Origin: Strobilurus pachycystidiatus
Lineage: Eukaryota; Basidiomycota; Agaricomycetes; Agaricales; Physalacriaceae
Direction: 5' to 3'
Length of the DNA stretch: 64,000 nt
Assembly (NCBI GenBank): GCA_019915135.1
Contig: JAHLMK010000010.1
Coordinates: 930,001-994,000, forward strand
In this document: positions 51,351 to 63,187 of the stretch, in pieces
Layout of the letters: the number at the start of each line of letters is the position of its first letter
Position numbering within the stretch: position 1 is the stretch's first letter
The notes under the pieces: generated by a model
Database searches by the model: none
Told to the model about the DNA's origin: nothing
Seen by the model: the letters and a program-made list of their open reading frames with translations, nothing else
Translations under genes and position numbers: made by a program

Positions 51351-54246
51351 CTACTCTGTAACCTCATCTGCGTTGCCGGTCCAGTACTCTCCGCCGCCTC
51401 CAAGCGACCCATCGCTGAGATCATACTCATTTCCATGGAGATCACCGAAGGAATCATGAATAAGAGGATTTTCGGCATCGTCAAAACTCGTGTTGGTCTC
51501 GGGCAGAGTTGGATCATCGGCAACGGTGTCGGTGGTACCTGTGAGTGGATACGATTTGACGGCGGGATCATATGCTGTGGTGCGCAAAAATTCACTGAAC
51601 TTTCCATTTTGCCAGATTTCGGCGCCAAGAATGTGGATATCGACAATGGCGGACTTTCGCGGCGGAGGTGCCTTGGATTTGGATCCCTCGTTGGTCTTAC
51701 GAGGTTTTGGTGGAGGTGCGTAGACAATTCTTGCGCTCTGTGCTTTCTGGTGAATTTTGCGGTTAACCATCTCGTCTACTAGCGCCTCGAGATCCTTTCG
51801 AAACGCGACCTCCTTTGATCGACGCGACCGATCAGCGTCGCCAAAGAAATTCGCGACGAGATGAGTGATATCACGGAAGGCCTCTATGCAAGCAGAGCCT
51901 TTCTTGATGATGTACTCGATGGTTACGCCGTTACCATGCGCAATGAGAACACGCTATTGTATATGTCAGTCTATCATGCTGGGAATCGAGAGACTCTGAC
52001 ATACTTTGATCCAATAGTTCAACTGTTCCACGTACAAGTCTGTCGCAATCCAACGCCCAGCCAGTCCCCATCGATTGTAGAACCAGCTTCGTTCCAGTAG
52101 CTTCCTGAGCTCCGGGGTCGTCTCGTATTGCCATTGTAACAAGACTTCGGCACACTCTCGAGCATAGTTATGCTGTCCAGCTCCTCGATATGCAAAACAC
52201 CAGTAGCGCATGACCCGAAGGACACGTCCGGCATCCGCATGAGCTACGGCATTCTCGAATTCAATGAACAATAGTGCGTCACGAATGAAATAGATGCTGT
52301 GGGCCATCCAATCATCATCGAGCTTCTTTGCAGCTTCCGCGGCCTCCGTTGTTGCGAACTCTTTAACGATTCGCTTTGCAATCTGCTGAATATCCTCTAG
52401 GCATGGCCGCCATTGGCCCAATCCCTTCCATGTCTTGACCTTCCGATAGACCCTGAGACGAGGTAAGTTTGGAAGTTCATGATCACTCATTCTATCAAAA
52501 CTCACATGATAATGTGTAGGATGCGAGCAATCAATGAGTGGCGTATGAGTGCTTTCGATGCTGCGTAGTTGGGCTTGTTCACATCCCATGTGCGATGGAG
52601 TAGATCTTTGTGGGCCCGAAGACATGTTGGATCTTCGACAACACTGTGACCAAAATGCGTCCGCATAATCATGTGAGTGGCTTGCAGCGCGTAATGCCAC
52701 AGGGTACTGAGTGGAAAGCCGTATTCCAGACGCTCCATAGCATCGACATCGTCGCTTCGGTCGCGTCGTGCACCTCGAAAGTTTGCCGAGGTAAGCCAGT
52801 CACCGCATATGATCCGCACAATCGAAGTCCATAGTGCCATCGACAGGGTGGTTTTCTCTCGAATCTTTTCCAGAACCTGGACAATCCCTTTCTTAGAGCC
52901 CTCGTTCACATCGAAAACTCCAAATGGGAATGCCGTCGTCTTCTTCGGAGGAAGAGGACGGTCTTCAGGAATCATCTTCCCTATTTCCTCTAGCATCTCC
53001 TTTCGTCTCTCCCACTTCTCGCTCCCAGGACAATAGCGGACAATCAGGCTTGCAATATGTCCCTCGAATGCCCTCGTCAGATGATCTCCGTCGGTACTCG
53101 TCGGCATGATGTCTTGGAACTTGGCCTTGGACCGCCTTCCCCGAAGTTCCAAGAATGTCTTCATGTCGGTTGCAATTTTGGGATCAACGCCCTCGTGGTC
53201 GATGGCGATGATAGCGGCATTGGTAGCATGGATCATGGAGTTGAGATTGGTAAGTCGCTGCTGAAATTTGCGCAGATAAATATTGATGTTGTCGAAGATA
53301 ACAAAAAAGAGCTGTCCGCTCTTGATGTAGTCAACCGCAAGGGCAATTGCATCCTCGGATATCCGCTCCTTCAGTCGCTCGATGGTGGATTCTGAGACCG
53401 ACAGTCCGACGTTACTGAGCATCTGGATGACACGGGTACTGGTTCCATTGACTTTGAAGAACAGGCCCAGAAGGAGGGGCATCATATTCGTCGCACGGTT
53501 TCGAACAAAGGTGAGCATTGTGATGGCAATAATTATGGCCTGCATTCTTGATTAGCTCATGGCTGTCTAGATTTCGAATAACTCACTAGTACGGGATTCC
53601 GCGAGAACCCTGCAGGCATAGATGGTATATCCTTAGTATGATCTGGACCCACATCTTCGTCGTTGTTGCTTTCAAGATCAGTCTCGGAGTCGTAGGACAT
53701 GTCCTGATCCTTGACGTTCTCCTTGCGGTAGCGGTTGGGAGAAGACGAGAAGACCGATAGTAGATCCCATGTGAACGGTGCATGGTCCTGATATCTCCTG
53801 GCAATTGCGGCGGGGTCTAAGAGGCTTCGGATTTGAGTGATAGTGAGTGTCGATAGTTTGACTTGGAGGGTAGAATCCTCGATAATTCGGTCGCTCTCCT
53901 TCAGCACGATGTCTCTCGCATGCTTCTGTATGGCCTTGTCGAGGTGGGGCCGAGCATTTGGATACTCATACCACAGATCAAGAATCCGAGCCGGTGCAAA
54001 GCGCATGCCTTCCTGGGCACTGGCTCGATATCCCATGAATAATCCGGCGCGGTGTTTTACGTCGGAGAGGGTTGACGTGAAGAGGTACTCGAGGTACGAG
54101 ACGACTGTGACCCCGAGAAAGACGAAGAGCGAGTAAATGAGGTAAAGTTTCTCGTCTGAACTGGCCTTTTTAACGTGATTGCCAATCTTTTCTCTCCAAT
54201 AATCCTGGTTATAGATAGCTCTATAGTTGTTGTGGATGTCGGACAT
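51351..54246 (-). CDS. DUF6589 protein, candidate transposase of the TIR element
   Basis: Start ATG 54246 (M-S-D-I-H-N-N-Y-R), stop 51351. At least four exons; the first intron runs GTGAGT..AATGCAG at about 53537-53586, others near 52445-52503 and 51954-52000; roughly 880 aa. Family hallmarks: F-D-N-I-N-I-Y-L-R-K, N-L-N-S-M-I-H-A-T-N, L-E-L-R-G-R-R-S-K-A, Y-C-P-G-S-E-K-W-E, P-F-G-V-F-D-V-N-E-G-S-K-K-G, I-I-C-G-D-W-L-T-S-A-N-F-R-G-A-R-R-D-R and H-K-D-L-L-H-R-T-W-D-V-N-K-P-N-Y. The conserved acidic residues in F-D-N-I-N and G-D-W-L-T and a late Glu could form an RNase-H-type catalytic centre, but this is inference. No function is established for DUF6589 to my knowledge. A hydrophobic patch near residue 45 may be buried or membrane-associated. 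Confidence 0.85.
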
Positions 54247-54648
54247 CGTGGGCGAGAGTAAGGCGAAAATTTATAGGAGCGCCACTCCTCTTTCGCAAGT
54301 CGTGATTGAACGTCACATTTGTGACTTGTCCTGCTTATGTTGAGATAGCCTTCCTTTCCGTTTCCCTCACTATATACTACTGTAAGGGCTGTGTTCCGTA
54401 ATCTCTAGGCATGTATCAACCACCTCCCACCTCTGAGTCGGGTCTTTCTTTTTGTGACTTGTCGCGAATAGGGCCTCAATAACAGAGCTTAGGCCACTGT
54501 TACCCAACTCTCAGGCGGTATATATTGTTCTACCCTCAAGTAAGATGCTTAGGAACTATTTGATGTTAATGATTGCCTTTTAATGAATCATTTCTCTCTA
54601 CTATATGGACTCGTATGGGCGAAGGTGAACTAGTTAGACTGGATCTAA

Positions 54649-54685
54649 GAAACCCCATGATCGGACCCATCTTGAAGCAAGCCCC
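54649..54685 (-). repeat. Right inner inverted repeat
   Basis: Reverse complement begins GGGGCTTGCTTCAAGATGGG, as at 48185. Confidence 0.8.
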
Positions 54686-54720
54686 TCTGCGAGGTGCCCC
54701 GGTACCCGGGCCCGAAGCAA

Positions 54721-54738
54721 GGGCTTGCTCCGAACCTA
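54721..54738 (-). repeat. Right TIR of RecQ/DUF6589 element
   Basis: Reverse complement is TAGGTTCGGAGCAAGCCC. Confidence 0.85.
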
Positions 54739-54747
54739 AAGAGAAGC
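54739..54747. repeat. 9-bp target-site duplication (right) of RecQ/DUF6589 element
   Basis: AAGAGAAGC, identical to 48084-48092. Confidence 0.85.
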
Positions 54748-55924
54748 CCGTAAAAGTTCCGAGTGGGCGCATGTTTATTTCCAAGGCTAAAAGCCCCCAG
54801 TTCGAGCGGAGCCGATCCTGTCCGACGTCCGAATTGTCTTCCTAACCTCTCCTCGCACGCACACGATCTTCTCTCTGAGTGTCTGTCAACTCCACGCGCG
54901 AAGATTTGGATCTTATTCCCTTCGGATCTGAGGTGGGTCGGTTGTGGGTGCTGGTATACCTCCTTTTCCCATCGGTTTTAAGGTGCGTCTTCGTCTGACA
55001 AAGTTAACTATATGTCTGACAAGAGGGTGTAGGTGCTTTTCGCGTAGAATACGGTTGTTACCATCCGATTCGACAGCCCTTCTTGGGTATCACACAATCA
55101 CACTGGCCGAGTTCATGAAGTGACAGGTCCCACTTCGATATCACGATCGCCAGGACAGATATTGCGCTATTCGTACGCCTGGAAAATGCTAGATTGCGGT
55201 CAATCAAGAGAAGTACAGACTTTCTAGCAACCACTGCCCATTGAAAAGGACGGAACCGCGCGATCGAATGCGTAATTGTGCGCCACACTAAGACCGCTGG
55301 AATCTTCCGTGCCTTGAGCCGCGACATGTTTTTTCGATCAGCCTTCTTCCGCGACTCTGCCCTTGTCGAAAAGTCACTCTTACTTTGTCCAGGTGTGGCG
55401 AAATGGCCTTGGGAAGTGGAGCTCAGCCGGTGTTCAAATGCAAAGGCAAAGAGACACTCAAGATTATGCACGTCGCCACACTACCCTCTCGGAAGGCTTT
55501 ACCTCAATCGTTGCCCTCCAAAATCGAAACCTTGGATCGGACGTAATTGAATGGATCAAGAGACCTGGCAAAAAGTTGAGTATCGCGGGTGGGAAAGCGC
55601 GCAACGGAGAGGAGTTTTGTGCGTCGCGACTGGCGACAGAGGACGTCAGCTTCTGTGAGCCTTGGATGCCTGCTTTGAAGAGGATTCGCAATCAGAGGAG
55701 AAGCGGAGTGGCCAAAGCCCCAATTGGGTTAATATCGTTCCCGATTTAGTATGTGAATCGTCTCCTTCACAGAAGCACCCACCACGGTCGTTTATAAGCG
55801 ATTTTCTCGCGACGCTGAACGTTGTCCTCCACCCACCACCATCCCTCCTTTACCTCGCCCTCACAGCCATCTCTGTCGTCGCGCACGTCGTCCAGCACTC
55901 TCAATCTCGCCGCTGCTCATCGTA
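54748..55924. other. Intergenic; no supported gene
   Basis: A 128-codon plus-strand frame at 55363-55749 has no recognisable similarity or splice support and is not called. The last ~200 bp are pyrimidine-rich and probably the promoter and 5' UTR of the PUF gene. Confidence 0.4.
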
Positions 55925-58473
55925 ATGGACGACAGACCCCGACAACCGTCCATCTGGGCGCCCCAGCCCCAGCCGTCCGAGTCGACCTGGCCCAAGACGC
56001 TCGACTCGTTCTCCAGAGTCGCCGACCACGACCAGGCGATACGCGCCATGCAGCAGCAACAGCAGCAGCCGGTCATCACCCGCGAGGACGTCTTTGGCCC
56101 AGTTCAGCCGACCTGTCCATCCGCTGACATCTATGCCCCGACAAAGCATGGCATCGTCGGCGCGATTGGCGACGGCCGCAAAAGGAACAGCCCTACAGGT
56201 GACTTCGACGACACGGTGAGCTCATTTTTGAGCGCATATATTTTGAGTTTTCTGACATTTTTCTGGTGCAGCACGTCGAGCAGCTCCTTCGGACGCTGAA
56301 CCTCAACTCTCCCGATCCCAAGCCGTCTCTCAGCCTCACGTTTGAGGGCTCGCCGGAGTACTCGCCCGCGTCGGTGTCCAGCGCCTTGCTGACGCCGACG
56401 GACATGTCCCCGACGCGGACGTTCGACGCCAAGCAGCTGCAGTCGCCGTACGAAACGGCGCGGCCCGGATCGTATATCCCCCAGTCTTCCCTGCTCTTCG
56501 AGCCCACCTCGCCCATGCGTCCCAACCATTCGGATCCATACGCGGCGTACCTCCAAGGCACTACCCAACACTCGTTACCCTTCAACTACAAGCCTTTTGA
56601 TCACCATCATTCTCATTACCAGGTCTCGCCGCCCACTAGCCTCCCGCCCTCGCTCTACCACTCTCCCACTATCCCTACGCATCCCTTGACGCTTCGCTCC
56701 GAGGCGGTCGTCAATGCTAATCGTACTCCAGTCTCCTCCGGCCCCGATTGGCATCTGCCTTCCTCTCAGTCCCAGCAGGACCTCCACTCGACAAACGACT
56801 GGATCCACCCAGAGCAACTGGACAAGCCAGGCCATAACGGACTTGGTTTGTCCTCCTCTGCTGCCCTGGAACCACCTGCTAGTGGCAGCCTTCGCTCTTT
56901 CTCGTACCAGTCGGCGAACTCGTCCCCGCAATCCGCACACGAGGTATGTCATGTTGATCTCCTATTGAAAGTCTAACTAACATGCGCTCATCTAGCCTAT
57001 CAACTTTTTGTCCTTGCTCCATCCGTCCTCCTCGCCGCCATACCACTCTTTCGTCTCCCGAATCATCAAGTCTTCTGACCAACAGGCGTCGATATTCCTC
57101 CAGCAAAAGCTAAAGGTTGCAGACGCGAACGAGAGAAGCAAAATCGTCGACGCTATCTGTGCGCGAGGATTCGAGATGATGGCTCATCGGTAAGTTATTT
57201 ACAGAAACTTTCGCTGAACACCTCCTCATACCTTTGCAGCTTCGGTAACTGGGCCGTTCAAAGGTGTCTCGAGGCTGCCTCTACTGCCGAAGAGAGGCGC
57301 AAAATTGTTGCGTGCATGAGGTAAATTTCAGGCAGTCTTTTGTCATAGTGACAATACTGACGCGCCGCCGTAGAGGTCGGATCGTTGAACTCGCGACCAA
57401 CTGTTACGGATGCCACGTTCTCCAAAAGGCGCTGGACTGCGAAGAAGACATCCGCCTCTTGATCGTTTCCGAGCTGCTCCTCGGCGATCCTGCGCAGACC
57501 CTCGTGAACAAACACGCCAGCCATGTCTGGAGCAAGGTGTGCCGCCTTCCTTGTAGCTTACATTTTGTGGATCCCTGACGATGAATAAGATCATGGAGCT
57601 GTCGTGGACTCCTCCGGCGCCACCGATTTTCGCTTAGTACGTGCATTTAATCCGCCTTGGTCCCGTGTCTGACGACTCCATTCCATAGCGTAAACAAGTC
57701 CCTCAAAGGGAAGTGGGCGGCGTTGGCTTGTCATGAGACGGGGTCCCTCGTTGTCCAGGTATGAACGATAAGTTACCGGTGACCTTCGCTTTCTGATTCA
57801 ACTCCTAGCATGCGTTCGAGAACCTTGAAGATTCGGCTAAGGACGGTATAGTTGATGAACTCTTGAACCAGGGCGTCGCCGTATTTAGTGAGGTCGCGAA
57901 GAGCCAGTGGGGCTCGTATTGTGTCCAACACAGTGGGTTGATCATGTCTTCTACGCGCCTTAGTCATACTGACGTTTAGCGTTGCAGTCCTTGAACATGG
58001 ATCTGACAAGCACCGCGGTCTGACGCTCGATCATCTCATCTCTGGCCTGCTCGACTACGCCACCAACGAGCAAGGGTACAAGAGCATTACCAAGGCTCTC
58101 AAGGAGGGAGGCAAGGAGACCCTTGACCGCGTCGTTGGGAGGATGTGTGAACCTGCCAAAGGGTACGGAGCCGCTCATTGATTTGCTCTCTTCGGCTGCT
58201 AACTTGTTCGATCCTAGATCACGTCGGGCGATGATCGTCGATTTGGCACTGTCTGTGACTGGCAGCCAATTGATTGCTAGCGTGCTGCCGACCGCGGACA
58301 AAGATCAACGTGCTCTCCTCTACGACTGCATTAGAGGACACATTGTCACCCTTCGTGGATGTAAGACGGGGTCGAAGGTCATCTGGCTTTTGTATGTATA
58401 CTTTTCCTCTTTCTCGAAGCGAGGCTGACAGCCTTTGTCCAGCGACCGTATGCGTGCATATTACGGATATTGA
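55925..58473 (+). CDS. PUF (Pumilio) family RNA-binding protein
   Basis: Post-transcriptional regulator binding mRNA 3' UTRs. Exon 1 is 55925-56215, exon 2 is 56272-56943, then about eight small exons to TGA 58471-58473. The N-terminal ~320 aa are disordered, rich in Pro, Ser and Gln (Q-Q-Q-Q-Q run near residue 45). The C-terminal half has PUF helical repeats: M-M-A-H-R-F-G-N-W-A-V-Q-R, L-A-T-N-C-Y-G-C-H-V-L-Q-K, L-V-N-K-H-A-S-H-V-W-S-K, C-H-E-T-G-S-L-V-V-Q, S-Q-W-G-S-Y-C-V-Q-H, N-E-Q-G-Y-K-S-I, G-S-Q-L-I-A-S-V-L and the final G-C-K-T-G-S-K-V-I-W-L-F-D-R-M-R-A-Y-Y-G-Y. That ending is typical of the Jsn1/Puf1-Puf2 type subgroup rather than classical PUM. Host gene; no damage seen. Confidence 0.9.
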
Positions 58474-59427
58474 TTCAACAAAATTAAGACTGCTTACCCA
58501 TCAAGTCAGTCGTTTGGCTCGATGTTTACGACTTGTTTCAACGCTGATCCCGGTACCCTAGGACACCGTCGTTCGTTGCTTTTTGCTTACAGAAATTCTG
58601 CCCGGATCAAAAAACAATCTTCTCCAATTTCGCCGTCATCCATTGCTATCTTACCACCGAACGCGCCCTATCTTCACCGCAATCGAACTTACACTGCACC
58701 TCATATTGGCCCTCTCAAATTTAATACAGGAAACTTCACGAACCCTTTACGCTTACAGCACTCAAATATTCACCGCATCATCATCAAGAACCAGCATAAT
58801 AATAATCGATCTTGGAACCATCTCGCCCATCGACCTCCGCCAATATCATACCATCGTCTCCGTATAAATTTTCACCAACCCATCCGTCGCGCATCTGAAT
58901 CGCTTGCTCTGTTTACGTCGTCTTGCATTGTCCGAACCCCATACTTATAATAACTCTGCATTTACACCGGTTCCATTTCCTTATCGATTATTATTCTGAA
59001 TTGTCCATAGCATGTTTTTTTTCCTCCGCACGTTTCGAACATTGTTATTCTTCCGCTCGCTTTTTTTACATCTGTACGATACACTCTTTTTTTGTCGAGC
59101 GAAGATTTTGTTGTGTGTACATACATATGAATCAAGTTGCAGCTTCTGGTAAGTATTTCGGTTGACGGATTTTCGGTCGCGCCTCGAGGAGTGTGTATCG
59201 TTAGCGCACTCTCGCAACATGGTTTGCGAGGCGAAAATGCAGCCGTCGCATAGTAAGGCGGGCAGCTCTTGCCACAGCCGGTGGCGTGTAGGGTTGGCGG
59301 AGATTGAATAACATTCTGCCTTCGTCCATCACTGCTGCCGTGGATAATGATTTCTTCCCCTCATCTTGTAAGGGTGTGACTCTCCCAGCGAACGGTCTGA
59401 GGAACAGTCTTTCATCTCGTATCTGAC
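58474..59427. other. 3' flank of PUF gene and upstream region of AAA relic
   Basis: From about 59030 it is the inverted partner of 46660-47150. No supported gene before that. Confidence 0.5.
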
Positions 59428-59520
59428 ATGTCGCATGTGCTCTCCTATGAAGTCGCGGAGGACCTAGACGTTTTGGGCTCATCATTCGACTTCGACGACG
59501 GATCTCTATATGGTGCGAAA
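59030..59520 (+). repeat. Inverted duplication arm 2 (partner 46660-47150)
   Basis: Contains CTTCCGCTCGC, GTCGAGCGAAGATTTTGTTG, GTGTGTACATACATATG, GGTTGGCGGAG and the first AAA-type exon, all matching arm 1 in opposite orientation. Confidence 0.8.
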
Positions 59521-59640
59521 ATTGGTCCTTGTAACGTAGGGTATAACCCTTGTACTGCCACACGAATGCTCGGAACCACATCGCTACTTTCACATACTGC
59601 ATCTACTGTACTATTCTTCTCAAGAACTAAGGGCCTCTGG
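59428..59640 (+). pseudogene. AAA3 relic: first exon of an AAA2-type gene, core deleted
   Basis: M-S-H-V-L-S-Y-E-V-A-E-D-L-D-V-L-G-S-S-F then S-L-Y-G is nearly the same as the AAA2 start. No VDK, Walker A or Walker B region follows; after about 59520 the sequence is unrelated. It faces the 3' end of PD3, mirroring the AAA2/PD1 arrangement. Confidence 0.75.
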
Positions 59641-59999
59641 CGCGAGTGCTGTTGAATTCGGTGCCTCTTTAATGAGGCAAGTTTGAGATGCAGAGAGGAT
59701 CTTGGCGTGTCTTCTCGAGAATTGGTAGTGACGTGACCCCGATGAAGGATTGGCTAGGATTGGTCACTTCCGCTCGATTCGAGCTTCACGTTACATGAGC
59801 CTACATCAAAGTCACTGTGCCGGCCAGGTACACTTCCGAGTTGTCTTCGGACGCTCGGGCGAAAAGGAGGTGTTGACAAGACTCAAAACACCTGTGCGCC
59901 ATTTGATATACTACAAGACAAGGGTCCTTGTTCATGTCATTGCTATTGAATTGATAGTACACTGAAGCTACCGTAGTACATTGTTTGAACATATCGACT
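59641..59999. other. Short spacer between AAA3 relic and PD3; nothing recognised
   Basis: No frame or repeat recognised. Confidence 0.4.
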
Positions 60000-62900
60000 T
60001 CATTTTGGACCTCTTCCAGTACCCACGTACTTAAATTCTGTAAGGACCCGGCGAGGTTTCCTGGACTCGCGAGCCAAAACGCAGACTCCCGCCACGACAA
60101 TGACCACAACCGCGTGCATGGTCGCCCTCTGGCCGGGCTCCAGATCAACGCACTTGTAGCGTCGGTCGTTGTGCACCCTTTTCTTGCACAAGTCATCCAC
60201 GTATTTATCACCTTGTGTCTCTGCCTCCTCCCACAAAGCAAAGATACTCCGACGGCCCCATGTTCTACTGTCACCGACGCCGCTATATCCCATGTAGAAT
60301 ATGTCCTCGAGTTTGGTGGGAAGCCCATTGTCATGGGTAAGGTGATCGAGGGCGCTCTCTCGTGTTGTCCATACAGGGGTTTTAACCTTGTAGTCCTCGA
60401 GGAAAGGCGTGTTTTCAAAGGATTTGGCGAGCTCTTTGCTGTCGCGCAGGTGGGTGACAAAAGTCTCCATACGTTCCTTCAGCGTCCAGCTGATCTGATC
60501 AGTGAAGACGATGTGCCAATTGTCCTTCATTCGAGGTAACTCGATATCCGAGAACGTCCCTTCGAACACGTCCCAAGGCTTGATGTTCTTGTCCTCGAGG
60601 ACGCTTATGATGTCGTCGGAGATAGAGAGCAGGTCGGCGCGCTTTCTTGACACGGTTACCGCCTCTATGAAGGCAGTATCTTCGGCTGAGTCCACCTCAG
60701 CTGGCACACCTCGAGCGAGTAACATGCTGCGGTGCATCATGTAGGCGAGAAGTGTACGGCTAGTCTCCTCGTTGAAGTTCTGGAGACTCGCGATGGATCT
60801 TGTAGCGCGCAGGTAATTGCCGAGAACCCGGGATACCCATTCTGCTTCGCCGTTGAATGGCTTGTCGACTACTATTCCCGTGTCGAGGATGGGGTAAATC
60901 ACTAGCTTCTTAAACTTTGAAGAAGGCCGTTAGTGATGACTTGACGTTCGGCAGAGAGGGAAAAACTTACTTGGCCAATGCTACTGAAGCATGCAAACCT
61001 GTACCATGTACTAGTAACACCAGAGTTTTGCTCGACCGATAGTCGGAGCAGACCTTCGTCGTACATCCAGCGAAGGAAAGGCTCGGCATCCTTGAGTGGG
61101 AAGTAACGATACTTGGTATCGTCCCCACCTACGGCCTCATTAGGGATGATGTCCGAGTAGGAGTGACGAGGAGGAGTGCCCGATGGCGCAATCATAGGCA
61201 ATCGGTGATTTTCCAGTAGGCGGTGTATCTCGTCGCCCCATATTGCTTGCCCTCGTAAATACAGCTGTTGCAGAGGCGTGACCAAGTCCGAGGGGATCAG
61301 CTCGCGAGTGAACTCCGGTGTAAGATCAAGGACTCCGCCAGAGTCCCCCAAATTCTGCCCAAGCACCGTAAGCATGGGGTAAACCATGCAACGAGGGATT
61401 TGAACTTGTATGGGCGTCTTTTGGGCATTGTACAAATAACGTGGCAAGTGGCTGAACGGCTTGCGAAAGGCATCTTCGATCAAAGGATCCCACTCCTTTT
61501 TCCCAGAGATGGCAAGGATGCATGCTGCGACCTGAGAAGCTATGATTCCCGCCAATCCAAGAGCGGAAGGTGCTGCCGACAGCACGTCAATGACGCCCTT
61601 GGTATCCTCCAGACGTGTGCATAAGGCAGGAGATGTTCCTTGGAGATATACTCTGGATACGACCTTGGAGCGATTCTGCGCCTCGTAAAGCACCGCATAG
61701 AAGTGACTATCCAGGGTGCTACACAGATCACTAACAGAGGGAAAGATCAGGCCATCGGGGGACTGGACGAGTGAGAGCTTTTCTGCATATCGGGTGACCG
61801 CGTCGTATCTCTGCACAAAGACAATAATTTTTGACTCCTTGAGCTTCTTATTCAAATTTCTCTGTGCCTCGAAGTGATTCTAGGTGGGATTAGAACAACA
61901 TGACATAGCACATGCAGGAACCTCCTCACCAGAACATGTCTCAAGGCACGTTGACCAGTTCTAGAGCCCAGAAATTGGGCGGAGCTTTGGCCACCGGAGA
62001 AGAAAGACAGCTCGCTGTTGTATTTCCTGACGAAGACATCCATCTCATCATATACGTAGTCGTCAAGTTTCTGGGAAATTATATCCAGAGCGAATCTTCG
62101 AGGGGTACGGTCGAGAAATGGCGCTCCAAAATTGAAAGTCATGACAAAGTCCTTAGAGTGCGGTCGCACTCCCGGCCAGGACCCACGGAGGGACAATTTT
62201 GCGAGGATGTCCGTGAATATGGTTACCTTTTGAATGTCGTGTGACATCTCAATCATTGACAACAAATGCAAGCAATCATCTTCGCACAACGGAGATGCAA
62301 AGAAACCCAGAGTACCGTCGCGGAGATCTTTGAAGATATGTTTGAGAGCATACGTCGGGTCGGGGAATAATGCGCCCTCTTGCCCAATATGACTCATGAA
62401 ATCCCATGGAGGTAATTCCTAACAGCGTAGTCAGCGAGAGTATCTTGGTAAGAGGCAGACATGAGTTACGAACCGTGGATATTTTGACGCTGTCACCTCC
62501 ACATATATATACAGGCTGATTGGAGTACTCGTGGGCTTGCAACGGTGGCACGTCAATGCGCGTAAGCCTCAGGCCGTCTCCGAGCTCTATCGCTGAGTGC
62601 GACGCATAGTGCACATGCTCAGAGAGGCGGGGTTGCTTGGTAACATCGTTCACAGGCGACAGACTGCCAGTGACCGCGCGTTTCCGCTTGTTTGTGCCAG
62701 GCAGCTCGTAGCTTGTGCTACAGACGGCGAAGTGGATGAATTTCCCTGGAGCTGCTCCTTCGGACTGGTGGATATTGGCAAGGATGGCATCAGAGACTGT
62801 CCCTAGCAGTGGATTCGAGAAGTCGTGATTATGCGTGAAGTGGTCAACACCTCGTTGCGAAAAAGGGATTTTGGCGTAGTAGACACGCTGCTGATCGGGT

Positions 62901-63187
62901 ACAAAGTGGCAGTCTCTGCTGGCTCGATCTTGGGGAGGACAGTAATAATCGTGCATCATCATCAATCCACGAATGATGTATGGGACGTCGAAGGTTGCAC
63001 CGTTCCTGGGCTCAAATATCGACAAGACATTCAGATAGCCTTCTGAGTCATTTGGGTCATGAAAGCGGCGATGGCCAAGGAGGATGACACTTCGTGGGCT
63101 CAAATGTATTACCTGAGGTAAAAGGAAAGGACAAAGGTTGGGCAAAAGTATTAATTTGTCCCAATGTTTTGCCGAAGAAAAAGACAT
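60000..63187 (-). CDS. PD3: PD-(D/E)XK nuclease-like protein, intact paralogue of PD1
   Basis: Exons 62474-63187, 61930-62418, 60971-61879 and 60000-60914 give about 1008 aa with no stop. Collinear with PD1 over its whole length: D-V-P-Y-I-I, L-G-F-F-A-S-P-L-C-E-D-D, S-R-V-Y-L-Q-G-T-S-P-A-L-C, E-L-I-P-S-D, Y-S-D-I-I-P-N-E, F-N-G-E-A-E-W-V, L-A-Y-M-M-H-R-S-M-L. The C-terminal R-A-D-L-L-S ... V-L-E-D-K matches the D..E-x-K nuclease pattern, and a hydrophobic segment M-H-A-V-V-V-I-V-V-A-G-V-C-V-L follows. The first ~25 codons overlap a repeat (63110-63470) and are unlike PD1, so the real start may be further in. The GTTCGT donor of intron 1 is shared with PD1. Cellular role unknown; fungal relatives usually carry the AAA domain in the same chain. 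Confidence 0.75.

Larger units (their letters stand above)
48093..54738 (+). mobile_element. TIR element carrying a RecQ-like helicase and a DUF6589 gene
   Basis: 6646 bp. Termini are TAGGTTCGGTCCAAGCCC (48093-48110) and, reverse complemented, TAGGTTCGGAGCAAGCCC (54721-54738), matching at 16 of 18 positions. A perfect 9-bp duplication AAGAGAAGC flanks them. A second inverted pair lies inside: GGGGCTTGCTTCAAGATGGG (48185-48204) and its complement at 54666-54685, continuing with CATGGGGTT. Exactly two genes are enclosed, convergent with 66 bp between stops. Both frames are open, so the element may be autonomous. Confidence 0.85.

Noticed and set aside
55363..55749. 128-codon plus-strand frame upstream of the PUF gene
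   Set aside because: No recognisable domain, overlaps an equally long antisense frame, unremarkable composition.
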